Shown: positions 35,308-45,978 of the stretch, one piece after another
Position numbering within the stretch: position 1 is the first letter of the stretch
Layout of the letters: every line of letters starts with the position of its first letter
Source: Nannocystis sp.
Lineage (GTDB): Bacteria > Myxococcota_A > Polyangia > Nannocystales > Nannocystaceae
Length of the DNA stretch: 64,000 nt
NCBI RefSeq assembly: GCF_016714285.1
Contig: NZ_JADJNN010000011.1
Location: forward strand, 186,001 to 250,000
Direction: 5' to 3'
Notes under the pieces: model-generated
Told to the model about the DNA's origin: nothing
Database searches by the model: none
What the model saw: only the letters and a program-made list of their open reading frames with translations
Translations under genes and position numbers: made by a program

Positions 35308-36822
35308 CTAGAAGTAGAGCTGCACTTGCACGCGCACGCGGTCGATGCCATTGCGCAGCGCCTCCGCCGTGGTCGGGCCCGTCTTCGAGTTACCCAGGCG
35401 GTGGTAGTCGAGCTGCAGCTTGAGGTCGTGGCCGACGAAGTACCAGTTGAGCCCGCCGCCGACCTCGTCCTCGCTGCCGAGGCTGCTGGCCGTCCCGTAG
35501 GTGTTGCGGATGAGCCCGTAGCGGCCGACGATCTCGAGCGGGATCTTCGGCACGACGAAGCCTGACTGGGCGTACCAGCCCACCCCCGAGCGCGCCGCCT
35601 CGAGCGGGATCGCCACGCCCATGTCGTCCTGCGCCCCGCCGCTCTTGCGGGCAAAGCCCTTGCGCAGGTGAAACGCCGAGGCGAACGAGAAGCCGCGGTA
35701 CTTGAACACCAGGTCTGCCGTCACGTGGTGAAAGTTGGTCGTCCCGCGGTCAGCCGGATAGTCGCCGACCACACCCCTGGCGATGTGGGCCCGGTCCTGG
35801 AACGCGTAGGCCCCGGCGATGCTGAGCGCCGGCTTGGCGCTGCGGTCGACGTCACCCTCGTGATAATCGTCGAACTTGCCGAACGGCCGGACCTCGAAGC
35901 GCCCCGCGTAGAGCAGGCCCGGGTCGCTGAGGTCGACGGCGTTGCGGCCCTCGCCCATGAACACGCCGACGTAATAGGCCAGGCGCCCGCCGAGCCCGCC
36001 CAGGTCCTTCGACATGAACTGCAGGCCGATGTCGCGGTCGAGGTTGAACTCCGCGTTCACCACCGACCGGTCGACCATGTTCATGTACGCCGACGACAGC
36101 ATGCGCTGGCGGCTGAAGGGCACCTTGAACTGGCCCATCCACACCGTGAAGTCGCGCAGCCGGTCGAACTCCAGCCGGGCGTCGCGCAGCGGGTTGCGGC
36201 GGATGCTGCCATTCTCGTCGGGCAGGTCGTTCTTCATGTCGAGCGGCGAGAAGCCGAACTGGAAGTGGTACTTCACGTACGGGCTAAACACCGCCCCCTG
36301 CAGCAGCAAGCGCATGCGCCGGACCTGGATCGCGTGCTGCACCGGATCGCCGTTGTTGAAGTGGCGGAACTCGTAGCGCAGCTGCATGCGCCCGCGGATC
36401 TGCAGCGAGAAGCGGCCGTCCTTGGTGGCCACCGTGAAGCCCTTGCCGATCTTGTAGCTCGACTCGCTCACCGGCGTGGTGTCGCCGTGCTTGCTGTTTC
36501 GGACCGTGGCGTCAGTCGCACCCACCGCGGGCGCGGGCCCGTGATGCGCCGCCGCTGGTGCCGGCGCCGACGCGGGTGCCACCGCGGGCGCGGGTGCCAC
36601 CGCGGGCGCGGGTGCCACCGCGGGCGCGGGTGCCACCGCGGGCGCGGGTGCCACCGCCACCGCCACCGAGGTCTCCGGCCCGGGCACGGACTCCACCGGC
36701 GGTGAGGCGGCCTCGGGCGCCGCGAGCGGCCCCGCCGAGACCACCGACGACGGCTCCGGCGAACCCGCGATCGGGGTGGGTGTCTGGGTGACGGCGAATA
36801 CGGTGAGGAGCGTTTGCAGCAT
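35308..36822 (-). CDS. Phosphate-selective porin O/P-type outer-membrane protein
   Basis: A 504-residue porin. ATG 36822 gives a short signal 'MLQTLLTVFAVTQTPTP'; the frame runs back to 36891 without a better start. A long Pro/Ala/Val linker (about residues 20-115) contains the AVAPAP tandem repeat, and then the barrel begins at 'GFTVATKDGRFSLQIRGRMQ', the classic Porin_O_P opening. Barrel strands include 'VRRMRLLLQGAVFSPYVKYH' and 'FTVWMGQFKVPFSRQRM', and the protein ends 'VRVQVQLYF' with a terminal Phe. It is predicted to form an anion- or phosphate-selective channel. The linker could cross the periplasm to peptidoglycan. It is transcribed away from the aldehyde dehydrogenase gene. Confidence 0.85.
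   Translation of the reverse strand: MLQTLLTVFAVTQTPTPIAGSPEPSSVVSAGPLAAPEAASPPVESVPGPETSVAVAVAPAPAVAPAPAVAPAPAVAPAPAVAPASAPAPAAAHHGPAPAVGATDATVRNSKHGDTTPVSESSYKIGKGFTVATKDGRFSLQIRGRMQLRYEFRHFNNGDPVQHAIQVRRMRLLLQGAVFSPYVKYHFQFGFSPLDMKNDLPDENGSIRRNPLRDARLEFDRLRDFTVWMGQFKVPFSRQRMLSSAYMNMVDRSVVNAEFNLDRDIGLQFMSKDLGGLGGRLAYYVGVFMGEGRNAVDLSDPGLLYAGRFEVRPFGKFDDYHEGDVDRSAKPALSIAGAYAFQDRAHIARGVVGDYPADRGTTNFHHVTADLVFKYRGFSFASAFHLRKGFARKSGGAQDDMGVAIPLEAARSGVGWYAQSGFVVPKIPLEIVGRYGLIRNTYGTASSLGSEDEVGGGLNWYFVGHDLKLQLDYHRLGNSKTGPTTAEALRNGIDRVRVQVQLYF
36571..36657 (-). repeat. 18-bp tandem repeat inside the porin gene
   Basis: Four exact copies of the 18-bp unit cgcgggtgccaccgcggg and a partial fifth run from 36571 to 36657. 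They encode the hexapeptide repeat AVAPAP in the porin's linker. Since 18 bp is a multiple of three, copy-number change would alter linker length without breaking the frame. Confidence 0.85.
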
Positions 36823-37191
36823 GCAGAGGTCCAGCGGCGCCGCGACGACGCAACATTCCGCGGTCCAGCCCGAGGCCGTCCGGGGCGCCACGACAGCGCG
36901 GCGCGATGCACCACCACGACGACCCCACGTCGCCGACCGCCAACATGGCGAGCCGCACGAGCGCAGCGTGTGCGTGAGGGGTCGAGGAGTGAGAGGAGGA
37001 GTCGGGGGCCGTGGGCCTCGATGTCAAGGCCCGAGCTCGTTCGTGGGCGGCAGTCTATGTGGATTCACTGTCAAGCCAATGTTACGAAGTCGCGAACTTT
37101 CGCGCTCAGGCGTGTTTCGGTGGAAGGCCGCTACCGGAACAATTTGGCTATAAGGAGACCCAGGACCCACCTCGCCCGCAGGACACCCCGC
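36823..37191. other. Divergent intergenic region, porin / aldehyde dehydrogenase
   Basis: I see no gene in these 369 bp. The part near the aldehyde dehydrogenase is less GC-rich. It contains a TATAAG box at about 37149-37154 without a convincing -35, and an imperfect inverted repeat CGAAGT...ACTTTCG around 37085-37102 that could be an activator site. GGAG (37153-37156) is too far from the ATG at 37192 to serve as its ribosome binding site. Confidence 0.4.
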
Positions 37192-38712
37192 ATGAAGTAC
37201 GCCCGCCCCAACACCGAAGGCTCCAAGCTCCACTACAAGCCCCGCTACGGCAACTACATCGGCGGCGAGTTTGTCGCGCCGAAGCGCGGCCAGTACTTCG
37301 AGAACATCTCGCCGGTCACCGGCCGCCCCTTCTGCGAGATCCCCCGCTCGACCGCCGAGGACATCGACGCCGCCCTCGACGCCGCCCACGCAGCGAAGGC
37401 CGCCTGGGGCCGCACCTCGCCGAACGAGCGGGCCAACATCCTCAACAAGATCGCCGACGTCATGGAGGCCAACCTCGAGCTGCTCGCGCTCTCGGAGAGC
37501 TGGGACAACGGCAAGCCGATCCGCGAGAGCCTGGCCGCCGACCTGCCGCTGGCGATCGACCACTTCCGCTACTTCGCCGGCTGCATCCGGGCCGAGGAGG
37601 GCTCCGCCTCCGAGCTCGACGCCGACACCCTCTCGCTGCTGATCAAGGAGCCCCTCGGCGTGGTCGGCCAGATCATCCCGTGGAACTTCCCCCTGCTGAT
37701 GGCCACCTGGAAGCTCGCCCCGGCGCTCGCCGCCGGCAACTGCGTCGTGCTCAAGCCCGCCGAGCAGACCCCGGCCACGATCCTCCTGTGGGCCGAGCTC
37801 ATCGGCCACCTGCTCCCGCCGGGCGTGCTCAACATCGTCAACGGCTTCGGCGTCGAGGCCGGCAAGCCGCTGGCCAGCAGCCCCCGCATCGCCAAGATCG
37901 CGTTCACCGGCGAGACCACCACCGGCCGCCTGATCATGCAGTACGCCAGCGAGAACCTGATCCCGGTCACGCTCGAGCTCGGCGGCAAGTCGCCCAACAT
38001 CTTCTTCGCCGACGTCTGGGCCCGCGACGACGACTTCCGCCAGAAGGCGCTCGAGGGCTTCACCATGTTCCTGCTCAACCAGGGCGAGGTCTGCACCTGC
38101 CCCTCGCGCGCCCTCATCGACCGCGCCATCTACAAGGATTTCCTCGCCGCCGCCGTCGCCCGCACCCAGACCGTCAGCCCCGGCGACCCGCTCGACACCG
38201 ACACCCGCCTCGGCGCCCAGGCCTCCAACGACCAGCTGGAGAAGATCCTCTCGTATATCGATATCGGCAAGAAGGAGGGCGCAAAGCTGCTCTGCGGCGG
38301 TGAGCGGGTCGTCCTCCCCGGCGACCTCGCCAGCGGCTACTACGTCGCTCCCACCGTCTTCGAGGGCAACAACCGGATGCGCATCTTCCAGGAGGAGATC
38401 TTCGGCCCGGTGGTCTCGGTCACCCCATTCGACAGCTTCGATGAGGCGATCGCGGTCGCCAGCGACACCCTCTACGGCCTCGGCGCCGGCGTGTGGTCGC
38501 GCAGCATCCACACCGCCCTGCGGGCCGCCCGGGCCCTCCCCGCCGGCCGGGTGTGGACCAATTGCTACCACCTCTACCCCGCCCACGCCTCCTTCGGCGG
38601 CTACAAGCAATCCGGCATCGGTCGCGAGAATCACCACATGATGCTCGACCACTATCAGCACACCAAGAACATCCTCATCAGCCACGCCGAGAAACCGATG
38701 GGCTTCTTCTGA
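37192..38712 (+). CDS. NAD-dependent aldehyde dehydrogenase (ExaC/AcoD type)
   Basis: A 506-residue enzyme, the exact length of the ExaC/AcoD acetaldehyde dehydrogenases. It starts 'MKYARPNTEGSKLHYKPRYG', a conserved opening of that group. The cofactor loop is 'IIPWNFPLLMATWKLAPAL', the Rossmann segment 'IAFTGETTTGRLIMQ', the catalytic Glu is in 'VTLELGGKSPNIFF', and the catalytic Cys in 'NQGEVCTCPSRAL'. It should oxidise acetaldehyde or similar short aldehydes to acids with NAD+. ATG 37192 is the only start that fits the family. Its TGA overlaps the ATG of the DUF779 gene by one base, the usual pairing. Confidence 0.92.
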   Translation: MKYARPNTEGSKLHYKPRYGNYIGGEFVAPKRGQYFENISPVTGRPFCEIPRSTAEDIDAALDAAHAAKAAWGRTSPNERANILNKIADVMEANLELLALSESWDNGKPIRESLAADLPLAIDHFRYFAGCIRAEEGSASELDADTLSLLIKEPLGVVGQIIPWNFPLLMATWKLAPALAAGNCVVLKPAEQTPATILLWAELIGHLLPPGVLNIVNGFGVEAGKPLASSPRIAKIAFTGETTTGRLIMQYASENLIPVTLELGGKSPNIFFADVWARDDDFRQKALEGFTMFLLNQGEVCTCPSRALIDRAIYKDFLAAAVARTQTVSPGDPLDTDTRLGAQASNDQLEKILSYIDIGKKEGAKLLCGGERVVLPGDLASGYYVAPTVFEGNNRMRIFQEEIFGPVVSVTPFDSFDEAIAVASDTLYGLGAGVWSRSIHTALRAARALPAGRVWTNCYHLYPAHASFGGYKQSGIGRENHHMMLDHYQHTKNILISHAEKPMGFF

Positions 38713-39098
38713 TGTCCGCCTCGCAGGTCACGGCCACGCCCGCGGCGATCGAGCTCATCCGTCGCCTGCAGCAGCAGCACGGCCCGCTGATGTTCCATCA
38801 GTCGGGCGGCTGCTGCGACGGCTCCGCGCCGATGTGCTACCCCAGCGGCGAGTTCCGCGTCGGCAGCCGCGACGTCCTGCTCGGCGTGATCGAGGGCTGC
38901 GAGGTCTACATCGGCGGCGACCAGTACGAGCTGTGGAAGCACACGACCCTCACGATCGACGCCGTGCCCGGACGCGGCGCCGGCTTCTCGCTCGAGGCCC
39001 CCGAGGGCATGCGCTTCCTGACCCGCTCCGAGCTATGCAGCGTTGAACAGCTGCAAGCCCTCGCCGCCGACCCCCCCCGCCGCGGCCCCGCAGACTAA
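38712..39098 (+). CDS. DUF779 protein, aldehyde dehydrogenase partner
   Basis: A 128-residue cytosolic protein. 'HGPLMFHQSGGCCDGSAPMCY' read in parts gives the conserved Cys cluster CCDGSAPMC, and 'VYIGGDQYELWKHTTLTID' is the signature of DUF779. Genes of this family almost always follow ExaC/AcoD-type aldehyde dehydrogenases; their biochemical role is not established, and the Cys cluster could bind a metal. Start and upstream stop overlap as TGATG, implying translational coupling. Its stop overlaps by four bases the stop of the convergent lipoprotein gene. Confidence 0.9.
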   Translation: MSASQVTATPAAIELIRRLQQQHGPLMFHQSGGCCDGSAPMCYPSGEFRVGSRDVLLGVIEGCEVYIGGDQYELWKHTTLTIDAVPGRGAGFSLEAPEGMRFLTRSELCSVEQLQALAADPPRRGPAD

Positions 39099-40128
39099 CG
39101 AGGCGCCGACGTGCCGGCGCCTGCCGGCACCACGACATATCCGTCGACCAGCCGGTACTCGATCTGCCCGTCCGGCAGCACGACGCTGAGCCGGTCGCGG
39201 CAGCCCTCCACGAGCAGCACGTCGCTGCCCGCGAGCCAGGTCGCGCTCGCCCGCGCCGAGATCATACAGGCGTCGACCGGCGCGTCGGCCCCGGCCCGCA
39301 ACGCCCGCAGCTTGCGCCCGACGATCACGTGGTCCTGCCCGCTCGCCCGCTCCTGCAGCAGCACCAGCGCGTAGGCCTCGTCGGTCACGTCGCCGCGCGT
39401 ACTGTCCATGCGCAGCGCCCAGCGCCCCGTCGGCGACGGCCGCACGCCCGCGCGAGCCGGCCCCGGCGGCGCGCACAGCCGCGGCTGCTCCCGCTCGCGC
39501 TCCACCCCGCACACGTCGCCGCCGAGGTACGCGACCATGCGCTGCTCCACCGCCCCGCTGCGCAGGTCGACCCGCAGGTTGAAGGTCTCTGTCGCCGCGA
39601 CGCCGGGACGGTCGGAGAGGTCGAGGCACAGCGTCCCGTCGATCACGCTCAGGTCGGCCTGCGATTGCACATAGTCGATCGGATCGACCGGGCGCCCGCC
39701 CTCGAAGCACTCATTGCGCAGCCGCGGCAGCTCGGCCACCGCCCGCGTCGCGCCAGTCTCGAGATCCAGCGCGCGCAGGCGCGGCTGCTTGAGCTCGAAG
39801 AAATAGAGCTGATCGCCGGAGATCCGCAGATATCGCCCGCGCTCGCGGCTCAGCACCTTCAGCACCTTCAGCCCGGCGTCGAGCAGCAAAAGCCCGTCCT
39901 TGTTCGACACCACCAGCCCGTCGGCGTGCGCCGCCGCGAGCAGCGCCGGCACCCGCACGGGCCCCGCCGAAGCGGCGGCCGGGGCGGGCACGACCGCGGG
40001 CGCAACCCCCTCCACCGGCGCCGCCGTGCCCGCCGCCGCGATCGCCGGACCCGGCGGCTCCGCCTCGCGCACCGGCGGCGTGCAGGCCAGGAGCACGATC
40101 GTAGGCCACACGCGGCGCATCGCGATGA

Positions 40129-40132
<4 letters not shown>
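39095..40132 (-). CDS. Probable lipoprotein with propeller-like body
   Basis: A protein of about 345 residues. The GTG at 40132 overlaps the preceding dehydrogenase stop (GTGA) and gives a signal ending 'WPTIVLLAC'; ATG 40120 would shorten it by four residues. A Pro/Ala/Val linker follows (about 20-60). The body repeats strands such as 'DGLVVSNKDGLLLLDAG', 'RYLRISGDQLYFFELKQ' and 'DVLLVEGCRDRLSVVLPDG', which suggests a small propeller. Cys pairs at about 150 and 265 could form disulfides. It is not recognised as a family. It appears to be the last gene of a minus-strand run starting at 44717. Confidence 0.65.
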
Positions 40133-41552
<1,420 letters not shown>

Positions 41553-41614
41553 GCCCTGCCATACCACGTACCAGCGCGGCCCGCGGGGGCGGCGTGGAAC
41601 CAGAGGTCGCAGCG

Positions 41615-42886
41615 TCAGCGCAGCGTCCGGCCGCGGACCAGCACAGCCCGCGCCGGCCCGGCGTCGCGGCGAAACGCGATCGCGTCGCACAGCGCCGCCG
41701 CGTCCGTGATCGCCTCGGGCAGGTCGAGCGCCACGACATCCGCCTCGTAGCCCGGAGCCAGACAACCGACCCGCATGCCCGGCCGATCGAGCCCGAGCGC
41801 GCGAGCGCCGCCGCGCGTCGCGTGCCACAGCAGCGCCTCCGAGCTCACCCGCGACCGCGATCCCCCGCCCGCGCTCGCGGCCACGATCAGCGCCGCGTCG
41901 TGGGCCGCCGCCATCACCTGTCGCAGCGAGAAGCTGCGCCCCGCGCCGACGTCGGTGCCGAGCCCCACCCGCACGCCGCGACGCGTCGGCGCGTGCAGGT
42001 CCATGCAGCCGCTGCCGAGGAAGAAGTTGCTGTCGGGGCAATGCGCAACCGCGGCCCCGCGCGCGGCCATCCGGTCCCATGCCCCTTCGGACAGGTGGAT
42101 GCAGTGGGCGAACAGCGAGCGCGGCCCGCACAGGCCGTGGTCGTCGTAGACCGCGAGGTAATCGCCGCTGCCCGGGAAGGCGCTCGCGGTCGCCGAGATC
42201 TCGTCGTGGTTCTCGGCCAGGTGGGTCTGCACCGGCAGCGCGTGGCGCTCGGCCAGCGCCGCCGCCCCGCGCAGCAGCTCCGGCGTGCAGCTGAGGGCGA
42301 AGCGCGGCGTGACACAAAATTGCAGGCGCCCGCCGTCGCGCCCGTGCCAGCGCTCGACCAGCGCCGTGCAGGCGTCGAGCGCCGGACCGGCCGCGAGCAG
42401 CAGCTCCGGCGGCGCGCCGCGGTCCATCAGCGTCAAGCCGACCAGCGCCCGCAGCCCGCGGCGCTCGAGCTCGGTGAACAACAGCTCGGCCGCGATCGGG
42501 TGTGACGACGAGTAGATCGCGGCGCTCGTGGTCCCGTGGCGGACCAGCTGCTCGCAGAACTCCCACGCCACCGCCGCCGCGTAGCGAGCCTCGGCGAAGC
42601 GGGCCTCCTCGGGGAACACCGAGCGCGTCAACCACGGCAGCAACGGCCCGCTCGCGCTGCCGAGCACCCGCGTCTGCGGGAAGTGCACGTGCGCGTCGAC
42701 GAAGCCCGGCAGCAGCACCGCCCCCGGAAAGCTCTCGGGCAGCTCGCAGTCCGTCGGGGCCGGACCCACCGCCGCGATCGTCCCCTGCGCGTCGATCTCC
42801 AGCAGCCCGTCGGCCACCAGCACGACCCGCGCCTCGTCCGCGTGCGGGCACAGCAAGCGCCCGCGCAGCGTGCGAGCCGGGCTCAC
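41615..42886 (-). CDS. guaD: Guanine deaminase
   Basis: A 423-residue zinc amidohydrolase that converts guanine to xanthine and ammonia in purine salvage. Signatures in order are 'LLPGFVDAHVHFPQTRVLG' (metal HxH), 'EQLVRHGTTSAAIY', 'LQFCVTPRFALSCT' (substrate-recognition loop), 'PVQTHLAENHDEI' (metal His), 'SLFAHCIHLS' (His), 'AHCPDSNFFLGSG' (typical of guanine deaminases) and 'VGLGTDVGAG' (catalytic Asp). GTG 42886 is suggested by where homology begins; GTG 42895 is also in frame. The start lies in a duplicated 29-bp sequence shared with the 3' end of the upstream gene. The next dehydrogenase gene starts 62 bp after its stop. Confidence 0.85.
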   Translation of the reverse strand: MSPARTLRGRLLCPHADEARVVLVADGLLEIDAQGTIAAVGPAPTDCELPESFPGAVLLPGFVDAHVHFPQTRVLGSASGPLLPWLTRSVFPEEARFAEARYAAAVAWEFCEQLVRHGTTSAAIYSSSHPIAAELLFTELERRGLRALVGLTLMDRGAPPELLLAAGPALDACTALVERWHGRDGGRLQFCVTPRFALSCTPELLRGAAALAERHALPVQTHLAENHDEISATASAFPGSGDYLAVYDDHGLCGPRSLFAHCIHLSEGAWDRMAARGAAVAHCPDSNFFLGSGCMDLHAPTRRGVRVGLGTDVGAGRSFSLRQVMAAAHDAALIVAASAGGGSRSRVSSEALLWHATRGGARALGLDRPGMRVGCLAPGYEADVVALDLPEAITDAAALCDAIAFRRDAGPARAVLVRGRTLR

Positions 42887-42947
42887 GACCCGCACCCGCC
42901 TGCCTGCGGGCACAGCTGGCGAGCCGGGCTCACGACCCGCACCCGCC
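42872..42947. repeat. 29-bp direct repeat at the guaD start
   Basis: The 29-bp sequence beginning gcgagccgggctcacgaccc occurs at 42872-42900 and again at 42919-42947. One copy contains the proposed guaD start region, and the other contains the stop of the upstream beta-helix gene. It is a small tandem-like duplication spanning a gene junction. Confidence 0.8.
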
Positions 42948-44717
42948 CGGCGCCACCGCACCCGCCGGCGTGCCGTCCGAGAAGCTCACCGCGCTGTGCT
43001 TGACCGGCGCCACGCAGCTCCACGTCAGCGCCGGGGCGAAGCAGCGCGCGCACGTCAGGCCGTCGACCGTGAGCTCCGCGAGGCCGAGAGCCACCACCGC
43101 CGCCTCGCCGCCCGCGTTGCGCAGCTGCAGCTGCGTCACCACGCTCCCGCGCGAGCGCGGGTGCAGGCGGATCGCGTCCCAGGTCCCGCGGCGGTCGTTC
43201 ACACCCGCGATCTTCACCGGCGCCGCGACGCTGCCCTCGATCCGCAGGCTGCCGCCATCGACCTCGCCGACCGCCAGGGTGAAGCCGTCGCGCACGCGCA
43301 GGTCGACCCCCGCGTCGATCGTCAGCGTCGTCCCCTCGACCTCGATCGGCCCCGTCACCTCGATCGGCGCCCCGAGCTCGCGCCAGCGGGCCGCCCGGGT
43401 CACCTTGCCGCCCTCGAGGATCACCTGCGATCCCTCGCCCAGCTCGTTGCCCGCGCCGAGCGACCCGTACGCCTGCGGCGACATGTGCAGCGTCGGCGCC
43501 GAGTCCTCGAAGCGGTTGCGGGCGAACTCCGAGATCCGCAGCGCATCGCCCTGCAGCACCACCCCGCCGCCGTTGTGGCGGAAGGTGCAGTCGCTGACCG
43601 CCAGCGCCGCCCGGCTGTTGGCGAACAGCACGCCCCACTCGGCGCGCTGGCTGCCGTACTCGAAGGTCACGTGCGAGAAGCTCGCGCTGGCGTTCTTGTA
43701 CAGGTTGATGCCGCGCCAGGCCCCCGGCTTCGCGGCGCCCAGCGCCGTGAACACGATCGGCTGCTCCGCGCTGCCCTCCGCCCGCAGCGTCCCCGGCCGG
43801 TAGTAGCCGACGTTGATGTACGCGTCCTCGTCGAAGCGCAGCACGGTGCCCGGGGACAGCTCGACCAGCGCCTCCATGTCCTCCTCTTCGCCCGCGATCT
43901 CGATCAGCCCGCCGATCGAGTACGGCACCCCCGGGTTGTTCCAGCGCACCCGCTCGCGGACGATGCCGGTGAGCACGTGGATCACCGAGCCCTCGGGGAA
44001 CTTGTTGTCGTCGGCGATCGCCGACACCGAGCTCGGCGGCACGAACATCACCACCGACGAGGTCGGCCGCTCGACCACGTTGCCCGCGAAGCTGATCAGG
44101 CGCCCCTTCTGCGACACGTGGACCGGCACGTCGAGGCAGTCGCGGATCGTCGAGTTGTCGATCCGCACGTCGTCGGCCAGCACGTAGATCGGCCCGCGGA
44201 TGCCCTCGCCGCCGTACTCGATGTGCAGGCCCACGATCTCCGAGCCGTCCGCGTGCTCGTACAGGTACACCCCGCGCCACGCCCCCTTCGCCTTGACCCC
44301 GGACGAGGTCATCAGCACCGGCCGCTCCGCCGTCCCGCGCACCACCAGCTTGCCCGGCTTCTGATAGCCGACCGTCAGCTCCGCACCTGGCTCAAAGGCC
44401 AGCTGCGCCCCCGCCTCGAGCGTCAGCGTCCCCGCCTCGACCCGGTAGCCCTTGCGCACCGTCACCGGCGCGCAGCTCCCCGCGATCACGCGGTCGCCCG
44501 ACTCCGGCTGCTCGAGCACCGCGGGACAGTCGGTGATCGGCGGCGCGTTGCGGGGCGCCGCGACCGGCGTCGCCGCGGCGGGCCGCCGTCCCGATCCCGA
44601 TCCCGATCCCGATCCCGATCCCGATCCCGCCGTCGCCACCGCCGGCTTCACCGGCGCGTCGCCGCCTCCTGCGCAAGCCGGCAACACGAGCCACAGCGCG
44701 AGCGCAGTCCGGGGCAT
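42930..44717 (-). CDS. Right-handed beta-helix repeat lipoprotein
   Basis: A 595-residue lipoprotein. ATG 44717 gives the signal 'MPRTALALWLVLPAC' with a lipobox, then a (GS)n stretch encoded by six copies of the hexamer cccgat (44589-44628 on the plus strand). The mature protein has repeated turns with 'LVVRGTAERPVLMTSSG', 'GAWRGVYLYEHADGSEIVG' and 'TLRAEGSAEQPIVFTALG', and again 'GAWRGINLYKNASASFSHV'. This is the pattern of parallel beta-helix proteins with two or three similar arms. Such folds bind polysaccharide or act as adhesins; no catalytic set is evident. The next gene (guaD) starts close downstream across a duplicated junction. Confidence 0.8.
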   Translation of the reverse strand: MPRTALALWLVLPACAGGGDAPVKPAVATAGSGSGSGSGSGSGRRPAAATPVAAPRNAPPITDCPAVLEQPESGDRVIAGSCAPVTVRKGYRVEAGTLTLEAGAQLAFEPGAELTVGYQKPGKLVVRGTAERPVLMTSSGVKAKGAWRGVYLYEHADGSEIVGLHIEYGGEGIRGPIYVLADDVRIDNSTIRDCLDVPVHVSQKGRLISFAGNVVERPTSSVVMFVPPSSVSAIADDNKFPEGSVIHVLTGIVRERVRWNNPGVPYSIGGLIEIAGEEEDMEALVELSPGTVLRFDEDAYINVGYYRPGTLRAEGSAEQPIVFTALGAAKPGAWRGINLYKNASASFSHVTFEYGSQRAEWGVLFANSRAALAVSDCTFRHNGGGVVLQGDALRISEFARNRFEDSAPTLHMSPQAYGSLGAGNELGEGSQVILEGGKVTRAARWRELGAPIEVTGPIEVEGTTLTIDAGVDLRVRDGFTLAVGEVDGGSLRIEGSVAAPVKIAGVNDRRGTWDAIRLHPRSRGSVVTQLQLRNAGGEAAVVALGLAELTVDGLTCARCFAPALTWSCVAPVKHSAVSFSDGTPAGAVAPGGCGS

Positions 44718-44862
44718 CTCTTTGGGTTCTACTACGGCCCCGCGCGCCGCAGCAAGGCCCGCCCGCCCGGCGCGCCGCAGCCAGGCCCGCCCGCCGCGCC
44801 GCGGCACGGCCCGCGGCCACGCGCTCGCCACCGCGGAGTTCCGGGCGCTAGACTCGCGCCAC

Positions 44863-45834
44863 ATGCTGCGCCGCCGCACCTTCCTCGCGGGCTCCGGCCA
44901 CGCGCTCGTGGGCCTCTCGCTCTCCGGACTCGCCTGCTCCAAAGGACAGGTCGATGGCGGCCGCGTGCAGCTCGCCCTCGACTGGTTCCCCGAGCCAGAG
45001 CACGGCGGCCTGTTCGCCGCCGAGGTCGCCGGCGACTACGCCGCGGCCGGCCTCGACCTCGAGATCGTCGACGGTCGACCCGACGCCCCCGTCGTCCCCC
45101 AGGTCGCCGCTGGCCGCGTCGCCTTCGGCATCACCGACGCCGCGACCGTCCTCGCCGTCCGCGCCCAGCAGGTCCCCGTCGTCGCCCTGTGCGCCGCCCT
45201 CCAGCGAAACCCCCGCTGCATCCTCGTCCACGAACCCGGCCCCGCCTCGCTCGCCGAGCTCCGCGACCTCACGCTGGCGATGAGCGTGGGCGAGCCCTTC
45301 TCGCAGTTTCTCCGCCACCAGGTCGGCCTGCCCGGCGTCGCCGTGGTCCCGTACAGCGGCAACGTCGCCCCCTTCCTCGCCGACCCGAAGCTCGCGCAGC
45401 AGGCCTACGTGTTCAGCGAGCCGCTGCTGGTCGCCCGCGCCGGCGCGGCCGCCCGCTGCCTCATGGTCGCCGACCTCGGCTTCAACCCCTACGCCGGCGT
45501 CGTGATCACCAGCGAGGCCCTGCTCGCCGATCGCCCCGCGCTCGCGCGCCAGCTGGTCGGCGCCGTCGTCCGCGGCTGGGAGCGCTACCTGCAGGACCCC
45601 GCGCCCGCCAACGCCCGCATCCTCGCCCGCAACCCCGCGATGGACCGCGACACCCTGGCCCGCAGCGCCGCCGCCGTCGCCCCGCTGATCGCCGTCGACG
45701 GCGGCGGCCGGCCCGGGGCGATGACGCTCGCCCGCTGGCAGACCCTGCACCGCCAGCTCGGCGAGATCGGCCTCTATCCGCCGGACGCCCTCGACCCCGC
45801 CGCCGCCTTCACCCTCGACGCCCTCCCCGCCTGA
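44863..45834 (+). CDS. NMT1/THI5-like ABC substrate-binding lipoprotein
   Basis: A 323-residue periplasmic binding protein. The N-terminus 'MLRRRTFLAGSGHALVG' has an Arg-rich Tat-like head and ends at a lipobox 'LSGLAC' (Cys 25). The core begins 'VQLALDWFPEPEHGGLFAAE', the typical opening of NMT1/THI5-like proteins that bind thiamine precursors, riboflavin or similar ligands. 'VAFGITDAATVLAVRAQQVP' and 'PYSGNVAPFLADPKLAQQAY' follow as expected. No ABC permease or ATPase gene is next to it, so the partner must be elsewhere. A TAGACT box 8 nt upstream of the ATG is a weak promoter candidate. Confidence 0.8.
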   Translation: MLRRRTFLAGSGHALVGLSLSGLACSKGQVDGGRVQLALDWFPEPEHGGLFAAEVAGDYAAAGLDLEIVDGRPDAPVVPQVAAGRVAFGITDAATVLAVRAQQVPVVALCAALQRNPRCILVHEPGPASLAELRDLTLAMSVGEPFSQFLRHQVGLPGVAVVPYSGNVAPFLADPKLAQQAYVFSEPLLVARAGAAARCLMVADLGFNPYAGVVITSEALLADRPALARQLVGAVVRGWERYLQDPAPANARILARNPAMDRDTLARSAAAVAPLIAVDGGGRPGAMTLARWQTLHRQLGEIGLYPPDALDPAAAFTLDALPA

Positions 45835-45839
45835 AGCCT

Positions 45840-45883
45840 CGCCCGCGCGACGGCTCCCAAAGCTCCGCCCGCGCGACGGCTCC
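45840..45883. repeat. 18-bp direct repeat pair
   Basis: cgcccgcgcgacggctcc occurs at 45840-45857 and again at 45866-45883 in the 144-bp gap after the binding-protein gene. I see no further function in this gap. Confidence 0.7.
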
Positions 45884-45978
45884 TCGCCCGTCGTGGCGCG
45901 AGCTCCGGCACCGCGGGCCCCCATGCCACTCGCGTCTGATCCGCCGCCGCCGCGCCTGCGTACACCGGCCCGGCGCGC

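Noticed and set aside
37149..37156. TATAAGGAG as the ribosome binding site for the aldehyde dehydrogenase
   Set aside because: It lies about 36 nt before ATG 37192, too far to act in initiation, and no in-frame start lies closer that would fit the family.
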